Source: CALWZE01 sp036644375 (GTDB taxonomy: Bacteria > Bacillota > Clostridia > Oscillospirales > Ruminococcaceae). Taken from it: 27,418 nt of DNA. The DNA is taken from positions 1 through 27,418 of the forward strand of contig JAVXQD010000030.1 of assembly GCA_036644375.1 (NCBI GenBank). Reading direction: 5' to 3'. The position numbers and the translations under genes were made by a program. Below are positions 6,117 through 18,539 of the stretch, one piece after another; positions within the stretch are counted from its first letter, which is position 1, and every line of letters starts with the position of its first letter. The notes under the pieces are model-generated. The model ran no database searches and was not told the DNA's origin. It saw nothing but the letters and a program-made list of their open reading frames with translations.

Positions 6117-7319
6117 TTACTGGTTAATTTTGATTACGACGCCTGAACCGACTGTGCGTCCACCCTCACGGATAGCGAAGCGAAGTCCTTCTTCGATAGC
6201 AATCGGGGTGATGAGCTCAACATCCATTTCGATGTTGTCTCCGGGCATACACATCTCAACGCCGCCTGCAAGTGAAACTACACCCGTAACGTCTGTTGTT
6301 CTGAAATAGAACTGGGGACGATAGTTGTTGAAAAACGGTGTGTGACGGCCGCCTTCCTCTTTTTTAAGGATATAGACCTGGCAGTGAAACTTTGTGTGCG
6401 GGCTGATTGAGCCCGGCTTGCAGAGAACCTGTCCGCGCTCGATGTCTGTGCGCTGAACGCCGCGGAGAAGTGCGCCGATATTGTCGCCGGCAGCTGCGAA
6501 GTCAAGAGTCTTGCGGAACATCTCGAGTCCCGTAACTGTTGTCTTCATCTTCTCTTCTTTAAGTCCGACAAGCTCGGCTTCCTCGCCGACCTTGATTGTT
6601 CCGCGCTCAACACGGCCCGTGGCAACAGTGCCGCGTCCTGTGATTGTCATTGTGTCCTCAACAGGCATGAGGAAAGGCATGTCAGATTTGCGCTCAGGTG
6701 TCGGGATAAAGCTGTCGACAGCATCCATCAGGTCAACGATGCACTTGTACTCGGGTGCATTGATATCTGTTGATTTTGACTCAAGTGCAACAAGTGCCGA
6801 GCCTCTGATGATAGGTGTGTCATCGCCGGGGAAATCATAATATGAAAGCAGCTCGCGGATTTCCATCTCGACAAGGTCGAGAAGTTCGGGATCATCCACC
6901 TGGTCAGCTTTGTTCATGAATACAACGATGCAGGGAACGCCAACCTGACGTGAGAGCAGGATGTGCTCGCGTGTCTGGGGCATTGGGCCGTCAGCCGCCG
7001 ATACGACGAGTATCGCGCCGTCCATCTGTGCTGCGCCGGTGATCATGTTCTTGACATAGTCGGCATGTCCCGGGCAGTCAACGTGAGCATAGTGACGGTT
7101 ATCCGTCTGATACTCAACGTGTGATGTGTTGATTGTGATTCCGCGCTCGCGCTCTTCAGGAGCCTTGTCGATCATGTCATATGCTTCAAAAATAGCCTGA
7201 CCCTTCATCGCAAGAACCTTTGTGATAGCAGCGGTAAGAGTTGTTTTACCGTGGTCAACGTGGCCTATTGTACCAATGTTGACATGTGGCTTTGATCTGT
7301 CAAATTTTGCTTTTGCCAT
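6117..7319 (-). CDS. tuf: Elongation factor Tu
   Basis: EF-Tu delivers aminoacyl-tRNA to the ribosomal A site in a GTP-dependent way. The 400-aa protein starts MAKAKFDRSKPHVNIG. It shows G1 GHVDHGKT at 19-26, G3 DCPGHADY, G4 NKAD, then the two beta-barrel domains, ending GRTVGSGVVIKINQ. The ATG at 7319 has GGAGG at good spacing; the open frame continues 22 codons upstream, but through the promoter region. It is the last gene of the rpsL-rpsG-fusA-tuf block and has its own promoter as well. Confidence 0.97.
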   Translation of the reverse strand: MAKAKFDRSKPHVNIGTIGHVDHGKTTLTAAITKVLAMKGQAIFEAYDMIDKAPEERERGITINTSHVEYQTDNRHYAHVDCPGHADYVKNMITGAAQMDGAILVVSAADGPMPQTREHILLSRQVGVPCIVVFMNKADQVDDPELLDLVEMEIRELLSYYDFPGDDTPIIRGSALVALESKSTDINAPEYKCIVDLMDAVDSFIPTPERKSDMPFLMPVEDTMTITGRGTVATGRVERGTIKVGEEAELVGLKEEKMKTTVTGLEMFRKTLDFAAAGDNIGALLRGVQRTDIERGQVLCKPGSISPHTKFHCQVYILKKEEGGRHTPFFNNYRPQFYFRTTDVTGVVSLAGGVEMCMPGDNIEMDVELITPIAIEEGLRFAIREGGRTVGSGVVIKINQ

Positions 7320-7375
7320 TGATATTGTCCTCCCAAATATAATGTGTTTTTTGATTATTTTATCTTGTAGCTTTG

Positions 7376-7404
7376 ATTGTACCAATAAAAGACTTTAATT
7401 TCAA
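7376..7404 (-). promoter_or_regulatory. Promoter of tuf
   Basis: On the minus strand TTGAAA (7404-7399), a 17-bp spacer and TACAAT (7381-7376) lie in the 101-bp gap between fusA and tuf. This gives tuf expression independent of the upstream str operon, in keeping with the high demand for EF-Tu. Confidence 0.7.
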
Positions 7405-7420
7405 GACCAACGCTCAATAA

Positions 7421-9505
7421 TTAGTTTGCATTTTTCGAGCGGTTGTTCACAATGAGTTCTGCAATGGACTTCGGAACCTCGACATAATGGCTCGGTTCCA
7501 TCGAATACTGCCCGCGTCCCTGTGTTTTCGAGCGAAGATCGGTCGAGTATCCGAACATATTCGAAAGCGGGACAACAGCGTTTATCTGTCTGCCGCCGCC
7601 TATCTCGTCCATGCTCTGAATCTGTCCGCGGCGCGAATTCAAATCGCCGATGACATCTCCCATATAATCCTCGGGAACAATGACGACGACCTTCATCATC
7701 GGCTCCATAATGACAGGGTCAGCCTTGCGCATAGCGTCCTTGAACGCCATTGAACCGGCTATTTTAAATGCCATTTCGGAGGAGTCGACCTCATGGTAGC
7801 TGCCGTCGTAAAGAGTGACCTTTACGTCAACAACGGGATAACCCGCGAGAACACCCGCCTGCATGGCACCCTTGATGCCCTGATTGACCGGCTCGATGTA
7901 TTCCTTTGGAATAACACCTCCGACAACGGCATTGATAAACTCATAGCCCTTGCCGCTCTCGTTCGGCTCAAGACGAATCTTGACATGTCCGTACTGTCCG
8001 CGTCCGCCCGACTGACGTGCGTATTTGCAGTCAACCGAAGCAAGCTTGCGAACCGTCTCGCGATATGCAACCTGAGGTGTGCCCACGTTTGCTTCGACCT
8101 TGAACTCGCGCAGAAGTCTGTCGACGATTATTTCAAGATGCAGCTCACCCATTCCGGCGATGATTGTCTGACCTGTTTCCTCATCGGTATAGGTTTTGAA
8201 GGTCGGATCTTCCTCTGCAAGCTTTGACAGAGCAATTCCCATCTTCTCCTGCCCAACCTTTGTTTTCGGCTCGATTGCCACGCGGATAACAGGCTCGGGG
8301 AAAACCATTGATTCAAGAATAATCGGTGCGTTCTGTGCGCAGAGCGTGTCGCCTGTCGTAGTGTTTTTGAGACCGACAGCCGCCGCGATATCCCCCGCAT
8401 AAATCGTGTCGATATCCTTGCGGTGGTTGGCGTGCATCTGAAGAATTCTTCCGATGCGCTCATTGTTGTCCTTTACCGAGTTGTAAACCGTGCTTCCCGC
8501 GTTCAGCTTGCCGCTGTAAACACGGAAAAAGCAGAGCTTTCCGACAAACGGATCGGTTGCGATTTTGAAAGCCAGAGCCGAGAACGGCTCATCGTCGCTT
8601 GCGTGACGGACTTCCTCCTCGTCGGTTTTGGGATTGACTCCGTTGATTGCGGGAATGTCGGTAGGAGCCGGCATATAGTCCACAATCGCATCAAGAAGGT
8701 TTTGAACCCCCTTGTTTTTGTATGAGGTTCCGCAAAGCACCGGAACAAATGTGTTCGCGATTGTTTCTCTGCGGATAGCCGCCTTGATGTCGGCTATCGG
8801 AATTTCTTCTCCCGCAAGGAACTTTTCCATTATGGCGTCGTCACGATCTGCAAGCGCCTCGAGCATTGCGCTGCGGTATTCCTCGGCTTTTTCAAGCATA
8901 TCGGCAGGAATATCCTCTCCGACAACATCCGCTTGAATGGCTTCAAAATTGGTATATGCCTTCATATTGACGAGGTCAATAAGTCCGACATATGCTTCCT
9001 CAGCGCCGATTGGAAGCTGAATCGGAACAGCGTTGCATTTCAATCTGTCGCGCATCATGTCCACGACTCTGTAAAAATCGGCTCCCATGATATCCATCTT
9101 ATTTACATAAGCCATGCGCGGAACTTTGTACTTATCGGCCTGGCGCCACACGGTCTCCGACTGGGGTTCGACACCGCCCTTAGCACAGAAAACCGTTACC
9201 GAACCATCCAGCACACGCAGGGAACGCTCAACCTCAACAGTGAAGTCAACGTGTCCCGGTGTGTCGATGATGTTTATACGATGACCTTCCCAATAAGCCG
9301 TAGTAGCTGCGGATGTGATTGTTATGCCACGCTCCTGCTCCTGTGCCATCCAGTCCATCGTTGCCGAGCCATCATGTGTCTCGCCGATTTTATGGTTTAT
9401 ACCTGTGTAGAACAATATGCGCTCGGTGGTTGTCGTTTTACCGGCGTCGATATGCGCCATAATGCCAATGTTTCTGGTAGCTTCAAGTGAAACGTCTCTT
9501 GGCAT
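7421..9505 (-). CDS. fusA: Elongation factor G
   Basis: EF-G drives translocation of the ribosome and, with RRF, ribosome recycling. The 694-aa length is normal. The start MPRDVSLEATRNIGIMAHID leads into G1 AHIDAGKT at 17-24, DTPGHVDFT, NKMD, and the domain II to V pattern through to VEVPKSIAELIVNNRSK. GGAGG lies upstream of the ATG. It lies 56 bp downstream of rpsG on the same strand, the normal str-operon order. Nothing unusual is seen, and no second EF-G is in the window. Confidence 0.97.
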   Translation of the reverse strand: MPRDVSLEATRNIGIMAHIDAGKTTTTERILFYTGINHKIGETHDGSATMDWMAQEQERGITITSAATTAYWEGHRINIIDTPGHVDFTVEVERSLRVLDGSVTVFCAKGGVEPQSETVWRQADKYKVPRMAYVNKMDIMGADFYRVVDMMRDRLKCNAVPIQLPIGAEEAYVGLIDLVNMKAYTNFEAIQADVVGEDIPADMLEKAEEYRSAMLEALADRDDAIMEKFLAGEEIPIADIKAAIRRETIANTFVPVLCGTSYKNKGVQNLLDAIVDYMPAPTDIPAINGVNPKTDEEEVRHASDDEPFSALAFKIATDPFVGKLCFFRVYSGKLNAGSTVYNSVKDNNERIGRILQMHANHRKDIDTIYAGDIAAAVGLKNTTTGDTLCAQNAPIILESMVFPEPVIRVAIEPKTKVGQEKMGIALSKLAEEDPTFKTYTDEETGQTIIAGMGELHLEIIVDRLLREFKVEANVGTPQVAYRETVRKLASVDCKYARQSGGRGQYGHVKIRLEPNESGKGYEFINAVVGGVIPKEYIEPVNQGIKGAMQAGVLAGYPVVDVKVTLYDGSYHEVDSSEMAFKIAGSMAFKDAMRKADPVIMEPMMKVVVIVPEDYMGDVIGDLNSRRGQIQSMDEIGGGRQINAVVPLSNMFGYSTDLRSKTQGRGQYSMEPSHYVEVPKSIAELIVNNRSKNAN

Positions 9506-9561
9506 AATATCCTCCTTAGCAAATACTTAAACAATTCGTTTCTGTCAGTATTTTGTGTTTA

Positions 9562-10032
9562 TTAATATCTATAGTGTGCAAAAGCCTTGTTGGCCTCAGC
9601 CATTTTGTGAGTATCCTCACGCTTTTTGACGGCGTTTCCGGTTCCGTTGCAGGCATCCATGATCTCGCCTGCAAGACGCTCTGCCATCGTGCGCTCGTTG
9701 CGCTTGCGCGAATAGCTTGTCAGCCAGCGAAGACCCAGAGTCTGACGGCGTTCCGGACGAACCTCCATCGGGACCTGATAGGTCGAGCCGCCTACACGGC
9801 GAGCCTTGACCTCCAATTCGGGCATGATGCCCTCCATGGCCTTTTCGAACATTTCGAGCGGTTCCTTGCCTGTTTTGTCCTTGATGATATCAAATGCGCC
9901 GTAAACTATCTGCTGCGCAACACCCTTTTTGCCATCGAGCATAATGCTGTTGACAAGACGGGTTACCATCTTTGAGCTGTAAAGCGGATCGGACAAAACG
10001 TCACGCTTCGCGATATTGCCTCTTCTTGGCAT
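9562..10032 (-). CDS. rpsG: Small ribosomal subunit protein uS7
   Basis: uS7 binds the 3' major domain of 16S rRNA, starts assembly of the 30S head and lines the E site. The 156-aa protein starts MPRRGNIAKRDVLSDPLY and contains the family patterns VTRLVNSIMLDGKKGVAQ and GGSTYQVPMEVRPERRQ. The length is the usual one. A strong GGGAGG precedes the ATG. It lies 176 bp downstream of rpsL; that gap has a small GGCGC/GCGCC hairpin (10135-10150) but no clear gene. In enteric bacteria uS7 autoregulates this operon; whether this hairpin plays such a part here is unknown. Confidence 0.97.
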   Translation of the reverse strand: MPRRGNIAKRDVLSDPLYSSKMVTRLVNSIMLDGKKGVAQQIVYGAFDIIKDKTGKEPLEMFEKAMEGIMPELEVKARRVGGSTYQVPMEVRPERRQTLGLRWLTSYSRKRNERTMAERLAGEIMDACNGTGNAVKKREDTHKMAEANKAFAHYRY

Positions 10033-10208
10033 ATCTACTTCCCTCCCTCATATCATAATGATTTCATTGGTACTCGAAAACGAATATTTCCGTTCCCGCA
10101 GTTGTGCCAAACGACAGGCAATATATATCTGTGCGGCGCATTAAAGCGCCTGTTGAATTTGCATTCCGAACATATATATATCAAGCCATAAGTTTGGCGA
10201 AACAGTTC

Positions 10209-10625
10209 CTATTTGCTTTTCGGGCGTTTTGCGCCGTACTTTGAGCGAGACTGACCACGTCCTGTGACGCCCTGTGTATCGAGCGTGCCGCGGACAATAT
10301 GGTAACGAACACCCGGCAAATCCTTAACACGACCGCCGCGGACAAGAACAACGCTATGCTCCTGAAGATTGTGACCGACGCCGGGAATGTATCCCCAAAC
10401 CTCGATGCCATTCGTCAAACGAACACGGGCGACCTTGCGCAGTGCAGAGTTAGGCTTTTTCGGGGTCATCGTCTTTACAGTTGTGCAAACACCGCGCTTT
10501 TGAGGAGAACTCTGATCTGCATATTCCCTCTTCTGTGTGTTGTAGCCAAGCTGCAATGCGGGGCTGTTCGATTTGTAAACAGACTCCTCACGTCCCTTGC
10601 GTACTAACTGGTTAAATGTAGGCAA
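10209..10625 (-). CDS. rpsL: Small ribosomal subunit protein uS12, TTG start
   Basis: uS12 sits at the decoding centre and controls translational accuracy. The 138-aa protein shows MTPKKPNSALRKVARVRL, PGVGHNLQEHS and GRVKDLPGVRYH. The lysines altered in streptomycin-resistant strains (in TPKKPNS and GRVKD) are both wild type. The expected start MPTFNQLVRKGR is encoded as TTG CCT ACA at 10625. GGAGG stands 9 bp before that TTG, and the only upstream ATG in frame lies before this ribosome site. So TTG is almost certainly the start. It is the first gene of rpsL-rpsG-fusA and has a clear promoter. Confidence 0.96.
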   Translation of the reverse strand: MPTFNQLVRKGREESVYKSNSPALQLGYNTQKREYADQSSPQKRGVCTTVKTMTPKKPNSALRKVARVRLTNGIEVWGYIPGVGHNLQEHSVVLVRGGRVKDLPGVRYHIVRGTLDTQGVTGRGQSRSKYGAKRPKSK

Positions 10626-10690
10626 CCTATAACACCTCCTTGTTTTATTTTTATGATAAACAGGCATAAAGCCCGAAATCAACACTGTAA

Positions 10691-10708
10691 TTGCCGATTT
10701 TACGGCAA
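10691..10708 (-). other. Small hairpin at the 5' end of the rpsL leader
   Basis: TTGCCG (10691-10696) pairs with CGGCAA (10703-10708) with a 6-nt loop. It would form at the very start of the roughly 84-nt rpsL leader and might stabilise the message. A specific regulatory role is unproven. Confidence 0.35.
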
Positions 10709-10715
10709 CATTTTT

Positions 10716-10744
10716 ATTATATATTACTGCTAAAGTTTTTGCAA
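10716..10744 (-). promoter_or_regulatory. Promoter of the rpsL-rpsG-fusA operon
   Basis: On the minus strand TTGCAA (10744-10739), a 17-bp spacer and a perfect TATAAT (10721-10716) predict a start near 10709. It lies in the 324-bp gap between rpoC and rpsL, so this operon can be read apart from rpoBC. The rest of that gap (about 10745-10898) shows no gene. Confidence 0.8.
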
Positions 10745-10898
10745 GTTTTTTGTTCGAATTGTTCTTAAACTGTAAACTTTTATCTCTGTGCCGTCGCTCA
10801 TGGCTTTTTATATACTTTTAGCCGTACGAGTCCTTTTCACCTTGACCATCGGAATTATTCCGCGCGATAGACGCTTAACTGCTTTTTTCGGTGTATCA

Positions 10899-10934
10899 AA
10901 GCTGTCACAGGCTGAAATCAGCCTGTGACAGCTT
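10899..10934 (-). terminator. Long perfect palindrome after rpoC
   Basis: Perfect 17-bp arms at 10899-10915 and 10918-10934 (AAGCTGTCACAGGCTGA and its complement) enclose 2 nt, so the real loop is about 6 nt. It starts 15 bp beyond the rpoC stop. The T-tract is short, so it may also protect the 3' end of the mRNA. Confidence 0.65.
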
Positions 10935-10949
10935 GCCGGCAATTGCTAT

Positions 10950-13900
10950 TTAATAGGTCTGCTTTTCGGCAGCCGTGCCTCCGTATGTCGGAACGTACTC
11001 TGAGCTGTTGAACTGCTCCATGCCGGTGCCCGCCGGAATGAGCTTTCCGATAATGACATTTTCCTTGAGTCCGAGCAGCGGGTCTGTTTTGCCCTTAATT
11101 GCGGCGTCGGTCAGAACTCGTGTCGTCTCCTGGAATGATGCCGCCGACAGGAAGCTGTCGGTAGCAAGTGATGCCTTGGTTATGCCGAGCAGGACATCAT
11201 CCACCTCGACAAGCTCAAGCTCCTCGCCGTCCTGAATGCGTGCGCGCAGCGCGTCGTTGATCGAATAGAATTCGGCGATGTCAAGCAGCGTGCCGACAAG
11301 AAGATTTGTGCTGCCAGCATTGGTGATGCGAAGCTTGCGCATCATCTGGCGGACAATGACCTCGATGTGTTTGTCGTTGATGTCAACACCCTGGAGGCGA
11401 TAGACACTCTGCACCTCTTTTATCAGATAATCCTGAACTGCGAGCTTGCCCTTAATAGCTAAAATATCGTGCGGGTTGGCAAGTCCGTCCGTGAGCATAT
11501 CCCCGACCTCGACCTGTGTTCCGTCCGCAACCTTTAGGCTGACTCCGTATGGCACGAGGTATTGACGCTCGGTTGCGTTTCCGTCCTCATCAACACCCTC
11601 GACTACCGCATAGCGGTTTTTCTTGCTCTCGTCGATGTGTACAATTCCGGTGATTTCCGTGAGTATCGCGAGGTTCTTGGGCTTTGGCTTTCTGCCCTCA
11701 AACAGCTCCTCGACACGCGGCAGTCCCTGAGTGATATCCTCATCCGACGCGATTCCTCCCGTGTGGAAGGTTCTCATTGTCAGCTGTGTGCCCGGCTCGC
11801 CGATAGACTGAGCGGCGATAATTCCGACCGCCTCGCCCATTCCGACCGGACGGCCGTTTGCGAGGTTGGAGCCATAGCATTTAGAGCAGACTCCGTGCTT
11901 GCTGCGGCAGTTGAGAACCGAGCGTATTTTCACGCTTGCGATTCCGGACGCGACAATTGTCTTTGCGACAGGCTCGGTTATCATCGTGTCCTTGTCGACA
12001 AGAAGCTCTCCGGTTGTCGGGTGAATCACGTCTGCGACAGCATATCTGCCTATCAGGCGCTCCTCAAACGGCTCGATTATTCCATTGCCGTCCTTGATAT
12101 CCGCAACGACAATCCCCTCCTGAGCGCCGCAGTCCCACTCGCGGATAATTACATCCTGCGAGACGTCGACAAGGCGGCGTGTGAGATAGCCCGAGTCGGC
12201 GGTGCGCAGTGCGGTATCCGCAAGACCCTTTCTTGCTCCGCGCGAGCTTATGAAGTATTCCAAAATGTTCAGACCTTCACGGTAGTTTGCGCGAATAGGA
12301 AGCTCGATGGTCTCTCCCGAGGTATTGGCGATAAGTCCGCGCATACCTGCGAGCTGACGAATCTGGTTCATCGAGCCGCGGGCTCCCGAGTTTGCCATCA
12401 TATATATCGGGTTGTATTTGTCGAGGTTCTTCTCAAGCGCAACCGATACCTTTTCGGTGGTCTCTTTCCAAACGCTGATAACCGCGCTCTTGCGCTCCGC
12501 GTTTGACATCATGCCGCGCTGATACTTTTTGTTGATTTTATCTATTTCGTCATCCGCCTCTTCGAGCAAGACCTTCTTTTGCGGCGGAATAACAACGTCT
12601 GAAACCGATACGGTGATAGCTCCGCGAGTGGAGTATTTAAAGCCCTGCGCCTTGATTTTGTCAAGCGTTTCGGCAGTGGTGGCAACACCGTTCACTCTGA
12701 TGCACGCGTCGATTATCTTGCCGAGCATTTTCTTTGTGACAAGAAAATCAATCTCAAGCTTGAACAAATCGTCCTCGGTCTCGCGCTTGCAGAAGCCGAG
12801 ATTTTGAGGTATCGGCTGGTTGAATATAATCTGTCCGACGGTAGTGTCGATGATTTTGCTCTTTATGACGCCGTTGATTTCTTTTTCGAGACGGATTTTG
12901 ACCTTTGCGTGAAGCGAAACCACTCCGCTGTTATACGCGAGCATTGCCTCATCTACATCGCGGAAGCATTTGCCCTCGCCGGGATCTCCGTCTTTTACGA
13001 GTGTCAGGTAATAGGAGCCGAGAACCATGTCCTGTGTCGGCACCGTGACCGGCTTGCCGTCCGACGGCTTGAGCAGATTGTTGGCGGCGAGCATAAGGAA
13101 GCGCGCCTCCGCCTGAGCCTCTGCCGAGAGAGGAACGTGGACTGCCATCTGGTCTCCGTCAAAGTCGGCGTTGTACGCGGTGCAGACCAGCGGGTGAAGC
13201 TTAAGGGCGCGTCCCTCGACCAAAACAGGCTCAAACGCCTGAATTCCGAGTCTGTGAAGGGTAGGTGCGCGGTTGAGCAGAACCGGGTGATCCTTTATGA
13301 CGGTTTCGAGCGAATCCCACACCTCTGTTTTGGTGCGCTCGACCATTTTTCTTGCGTTCTTTATATTTGTCGCCACTCCGTTTTCCACCAGATGCTTCAT
13401 GACAAATGGTTTGAACAGCTCGAGCGCCATCTCCTTTGGCAGACCGCACTGATACAGCTTGAGTTCCGGGCCGACAACGATAACCGAGCGTCCGGAATAG
13501 TCGACGCGCTTGCCGAGAAGGTTCTGGCGGAAGCGTCCCTGCTTGCCCTTGAGCATATCCGAGAGGGATTTCAGCGGGCGGTTGTTCGGCCCCGTCACAG
13601 GGCGTCCGCGGCGTCCGTTGTCTATCAGGGCGTCGACGGCCTCCTGCAGCATACGCTTCTCGTTGCGCACAATTATATCGGGAGCTCCCAGCTCCAAAAG
13701 TCTTTTAAGACGGTTGTTGCGGTTTATTACACGCCTGTAAAGGTCGTTCAGGTCACTTGTCGCAAAGCGTCCGCCGTCCAGCTGAACCATTGGGCGGATA
13801 TCGGGGGGGATTACAGGCACTACGTCGAGAATCATCCACTCCGGGCGGTTGCCCGAATTGCGGAATGCCTCGACAACCTCAAGGCGTTTCAGCATACGGA

Positions 13901-14507
13901 TTTTCTTTTGTCCCGATGCCTCGACAATATCGCCCTTAAGCTGAGCTGCAAGCGCGTCGAGGTCGATGCGGCAGAGCAGCTCGCGGATTGCCTCTGCGCC
14001 CATTGACGCCTTGAACTCATCCTCATAGCGCTCGCGCATGTCGCGGTATTCGTTCTCGTTCAGGAGCTGTCTTTCCTCAAGAGGTGTGAATCCCGGGTCG
14101 GTCACGATATATGCGGCAAAATATAAAACCTTTTCAAGGTCGCGGGGGGTGACGTCAAGCATAAGACCGATTCTGCTCGGTATTCCCTTAAAGTACCAGA
14201 TATGCGAGACGGGCGCGGCAAGCTCGATGTGACCCATACGCTCGCGGCGAACCTTTGATTTCGTTACCTCAACGCCGCAGCGGTCGCAGATTTTTCCGCG
14301 ATAGCGCAGGCGCTTGTATTTGCCGCAATGACATTCCCAGTCCTTTGTCGGTCCGAATATTCTCTCACAGAACAGCCCGTCGCGCTCCGGCTTGAGTGTT
14401 CTGTAGTTTATCGTCTCGGGTTTTTTCACCTCGCCGTAAGACCATTCGCGTATCTGGTCAGGCGAAGCAAGCCCAATTTTTATGGATTCAAATACATTGT
14501 GTTCCAT
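10950..14507 (-). CDS. rpoC: RNA polymerase beta' subunit
   Basis: Beta' forms half of the RNA polymerase active cleft. The 1185-aa protein, of normal clostridial length without large insertions, begins MEHNVFESIKIGLASPDQ. The N-terminal zinc ribbon has C59, C61, C74 and C77 (ECHCGKY and ICDRCGVE). The catalytic magnesium site is NADFDGDQ at 446-453. The bridge-helix and trigger-loop region follows (MAGMRGLIANTSGE, GIIAAQSIGEPGTQLTMRTF), with a second zinc site CRSKHGVCSKCYG. GGAGG precedes the ATG, and 18 bp separate it from rpoB, so the pair is cotranscribed. Confidence 0.98.
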   Translation of the reverse strand: MEHNVFESIKIGLASPDQIREWSYGEVKKPETINYRTLKPERDGLFCERIFGPTKDWECHCGKYKRLRYRGKICDRCGVEVTKSKVRRERMGHIELAAPVSHIWYFKGIPSRIGLMLDVTPRDLEKVLYFAAYIVTDPGFTPLEERQLLNENEYRDMRERYEDEFKASMGAEAIRELLCRIDLDALAAQLKGDIVEASGQKKIRMLKRLEVVEAFRNSGNRPEWMILDVVPVIPPDIRPMVQLDGGRFATSDLNDLYRRVINRNNRLKRLLELGAPDIIVRNEKRMLQEAVDALIDNGRRGRPVTGPNNRPLKSLSDMLKGKQGRFRQNLLGKRVDYSGRSVIVVGPELKLYQCGLPKEMALELFKPFVMKHLVENGVATNIKNARKMVERTKTEVWDSLETVIKDHPVLLNRAPTLHRLGIQAFEPVLVEGRALKLHPLVCTAYNADFDGDQMAVHVPLSAEAQAEARFLMLAANNLLKPSDGKPVTVPTQDMVLGSYYLTLVKDGDPGEGKCFRDVDEAMLAYNSGVVSLHAKVKIRLEKEINGVIKSKIIDTTVGQIIFNQPIPQNLGFCKRETEDDLFKLEIDFLVTKKMLGKIIDACIRVNGVATTAETLDKIKAQGFKYSTRGAITVSVSDVVIPPQKKVLLEEADDEIDKINKKYQRGMMSNAERKSAVISVWKETTEKVSVALEKNLDKYNPIYMMANSGARGSMNQIRQLAGMRGLIANTSGETIELPIRANYREGLNILEYFISSRGARKGLADTALRTADSGYLTRRLVDVSQDVIIREWDCGAQEGIVVADIKDGNGIIEPFEERLIGRYAVADVIHPTTGELLVDKDTMITEPVAKTIVASGIASVKIRSVLNCRSKHGVCSKCYGSNLANGRPVGMGEAVGIIAAQSIGEPGTQLTMRTFHTGGIASDEDITQGLPRVEELFEGRKPKPKNLAILTEITGIVHIDESKKNRYAVVEGVDEDGNATERQYLVPYGVSLKVADGTQVEVGDMLTDGLANPHDILAIKGKLAVQDYLIKEVQSVYRLQGVDINDKHIEVIVRQMMRKLRITNAGSTNLLVGTLLDIAEFYSINDALRARIQDGEELELVEVDDVLLGITKASLATDSFLSAASFQETTRVLTDAAIKGKTDPLLGLKENVIIGKLIPAGTGMEQFNSSEYVPTYGGTAAEKQTY

Positions 14508-14525
14508 TATGGCAAACCCTCCTTA

Positions 14526-18251
<3,726 letters not shown>

Positions 18252-18403
18252 ATTCGCCTTCACTCCTATTCGTCTGTTTTTTTAGCTGTACATATTACAC
18301 AAAGTAACGAGAAAAACCGGTCGATTTCCGTCAATATATCAGATAGTTTGTCCTCATTTTCTGCGTCTACGGGCACTACAACCCATTATAATGCTAATTA
18401 TAC

Positions 18404-18432
18404 ATAGTAATCCATAATCCAAGATTTGTCAA
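18404..18432 (-). promoter_or_regulatory. Promoter of rpoBC
   Basis: On the minus strand a perfect TTGACA (18432-18427), a 17-bp spacer and TACTAT (18409-18404) lie upstream of rpoB. The leader would be about 145 nt. Two TATAAT boxes lie a little further in (18402-18397 and 18390-18385) but lack a good -35 at the right distance. Confidence 0.6.
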
Positions 18433-18456
18433 TGACTTTTTTCGCTCAGGCTGTGC

Positions 18457-18494
18457 AAAAAATTCACCCCGTTCCCTCTGTGGCTTCGGGGTGA
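18457..18494 (-). terminator. Terminator of the Rrf2-family gene
   Basis: On the minus strand, stem TCACCCCG (18494-18487) pairs with CGGGGTGA (18471-18464) and is followed by a six-T tract (18462-18457). The structure ends the Rrf2 transcript and isolates it from rpoB, whose promoter begins 25 bp later. Confidence 0.85.
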
Positions 18495-18539
18495 TCAATT
18501 CGGCTCCATTGAGCTTTTGCTCCGAATCAGCTTGAAATA

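Noticed and set aside
10745..10898. tRNA or small RNA in the rpoC-rpsL gap (a GTTCGAATT motif near 10753)
   Set aside because: No acceptor, D or anticodon stem can be paired around the motif, and no promoter/terminator pair frames an RNA there.
12804..14006. Plus-strand 400-codon open frame within rpoC
   Set aside because: It is antisense to the universally conserved beta' coding sequence. It has no ribosome site and its composition is that of a shadow frame.
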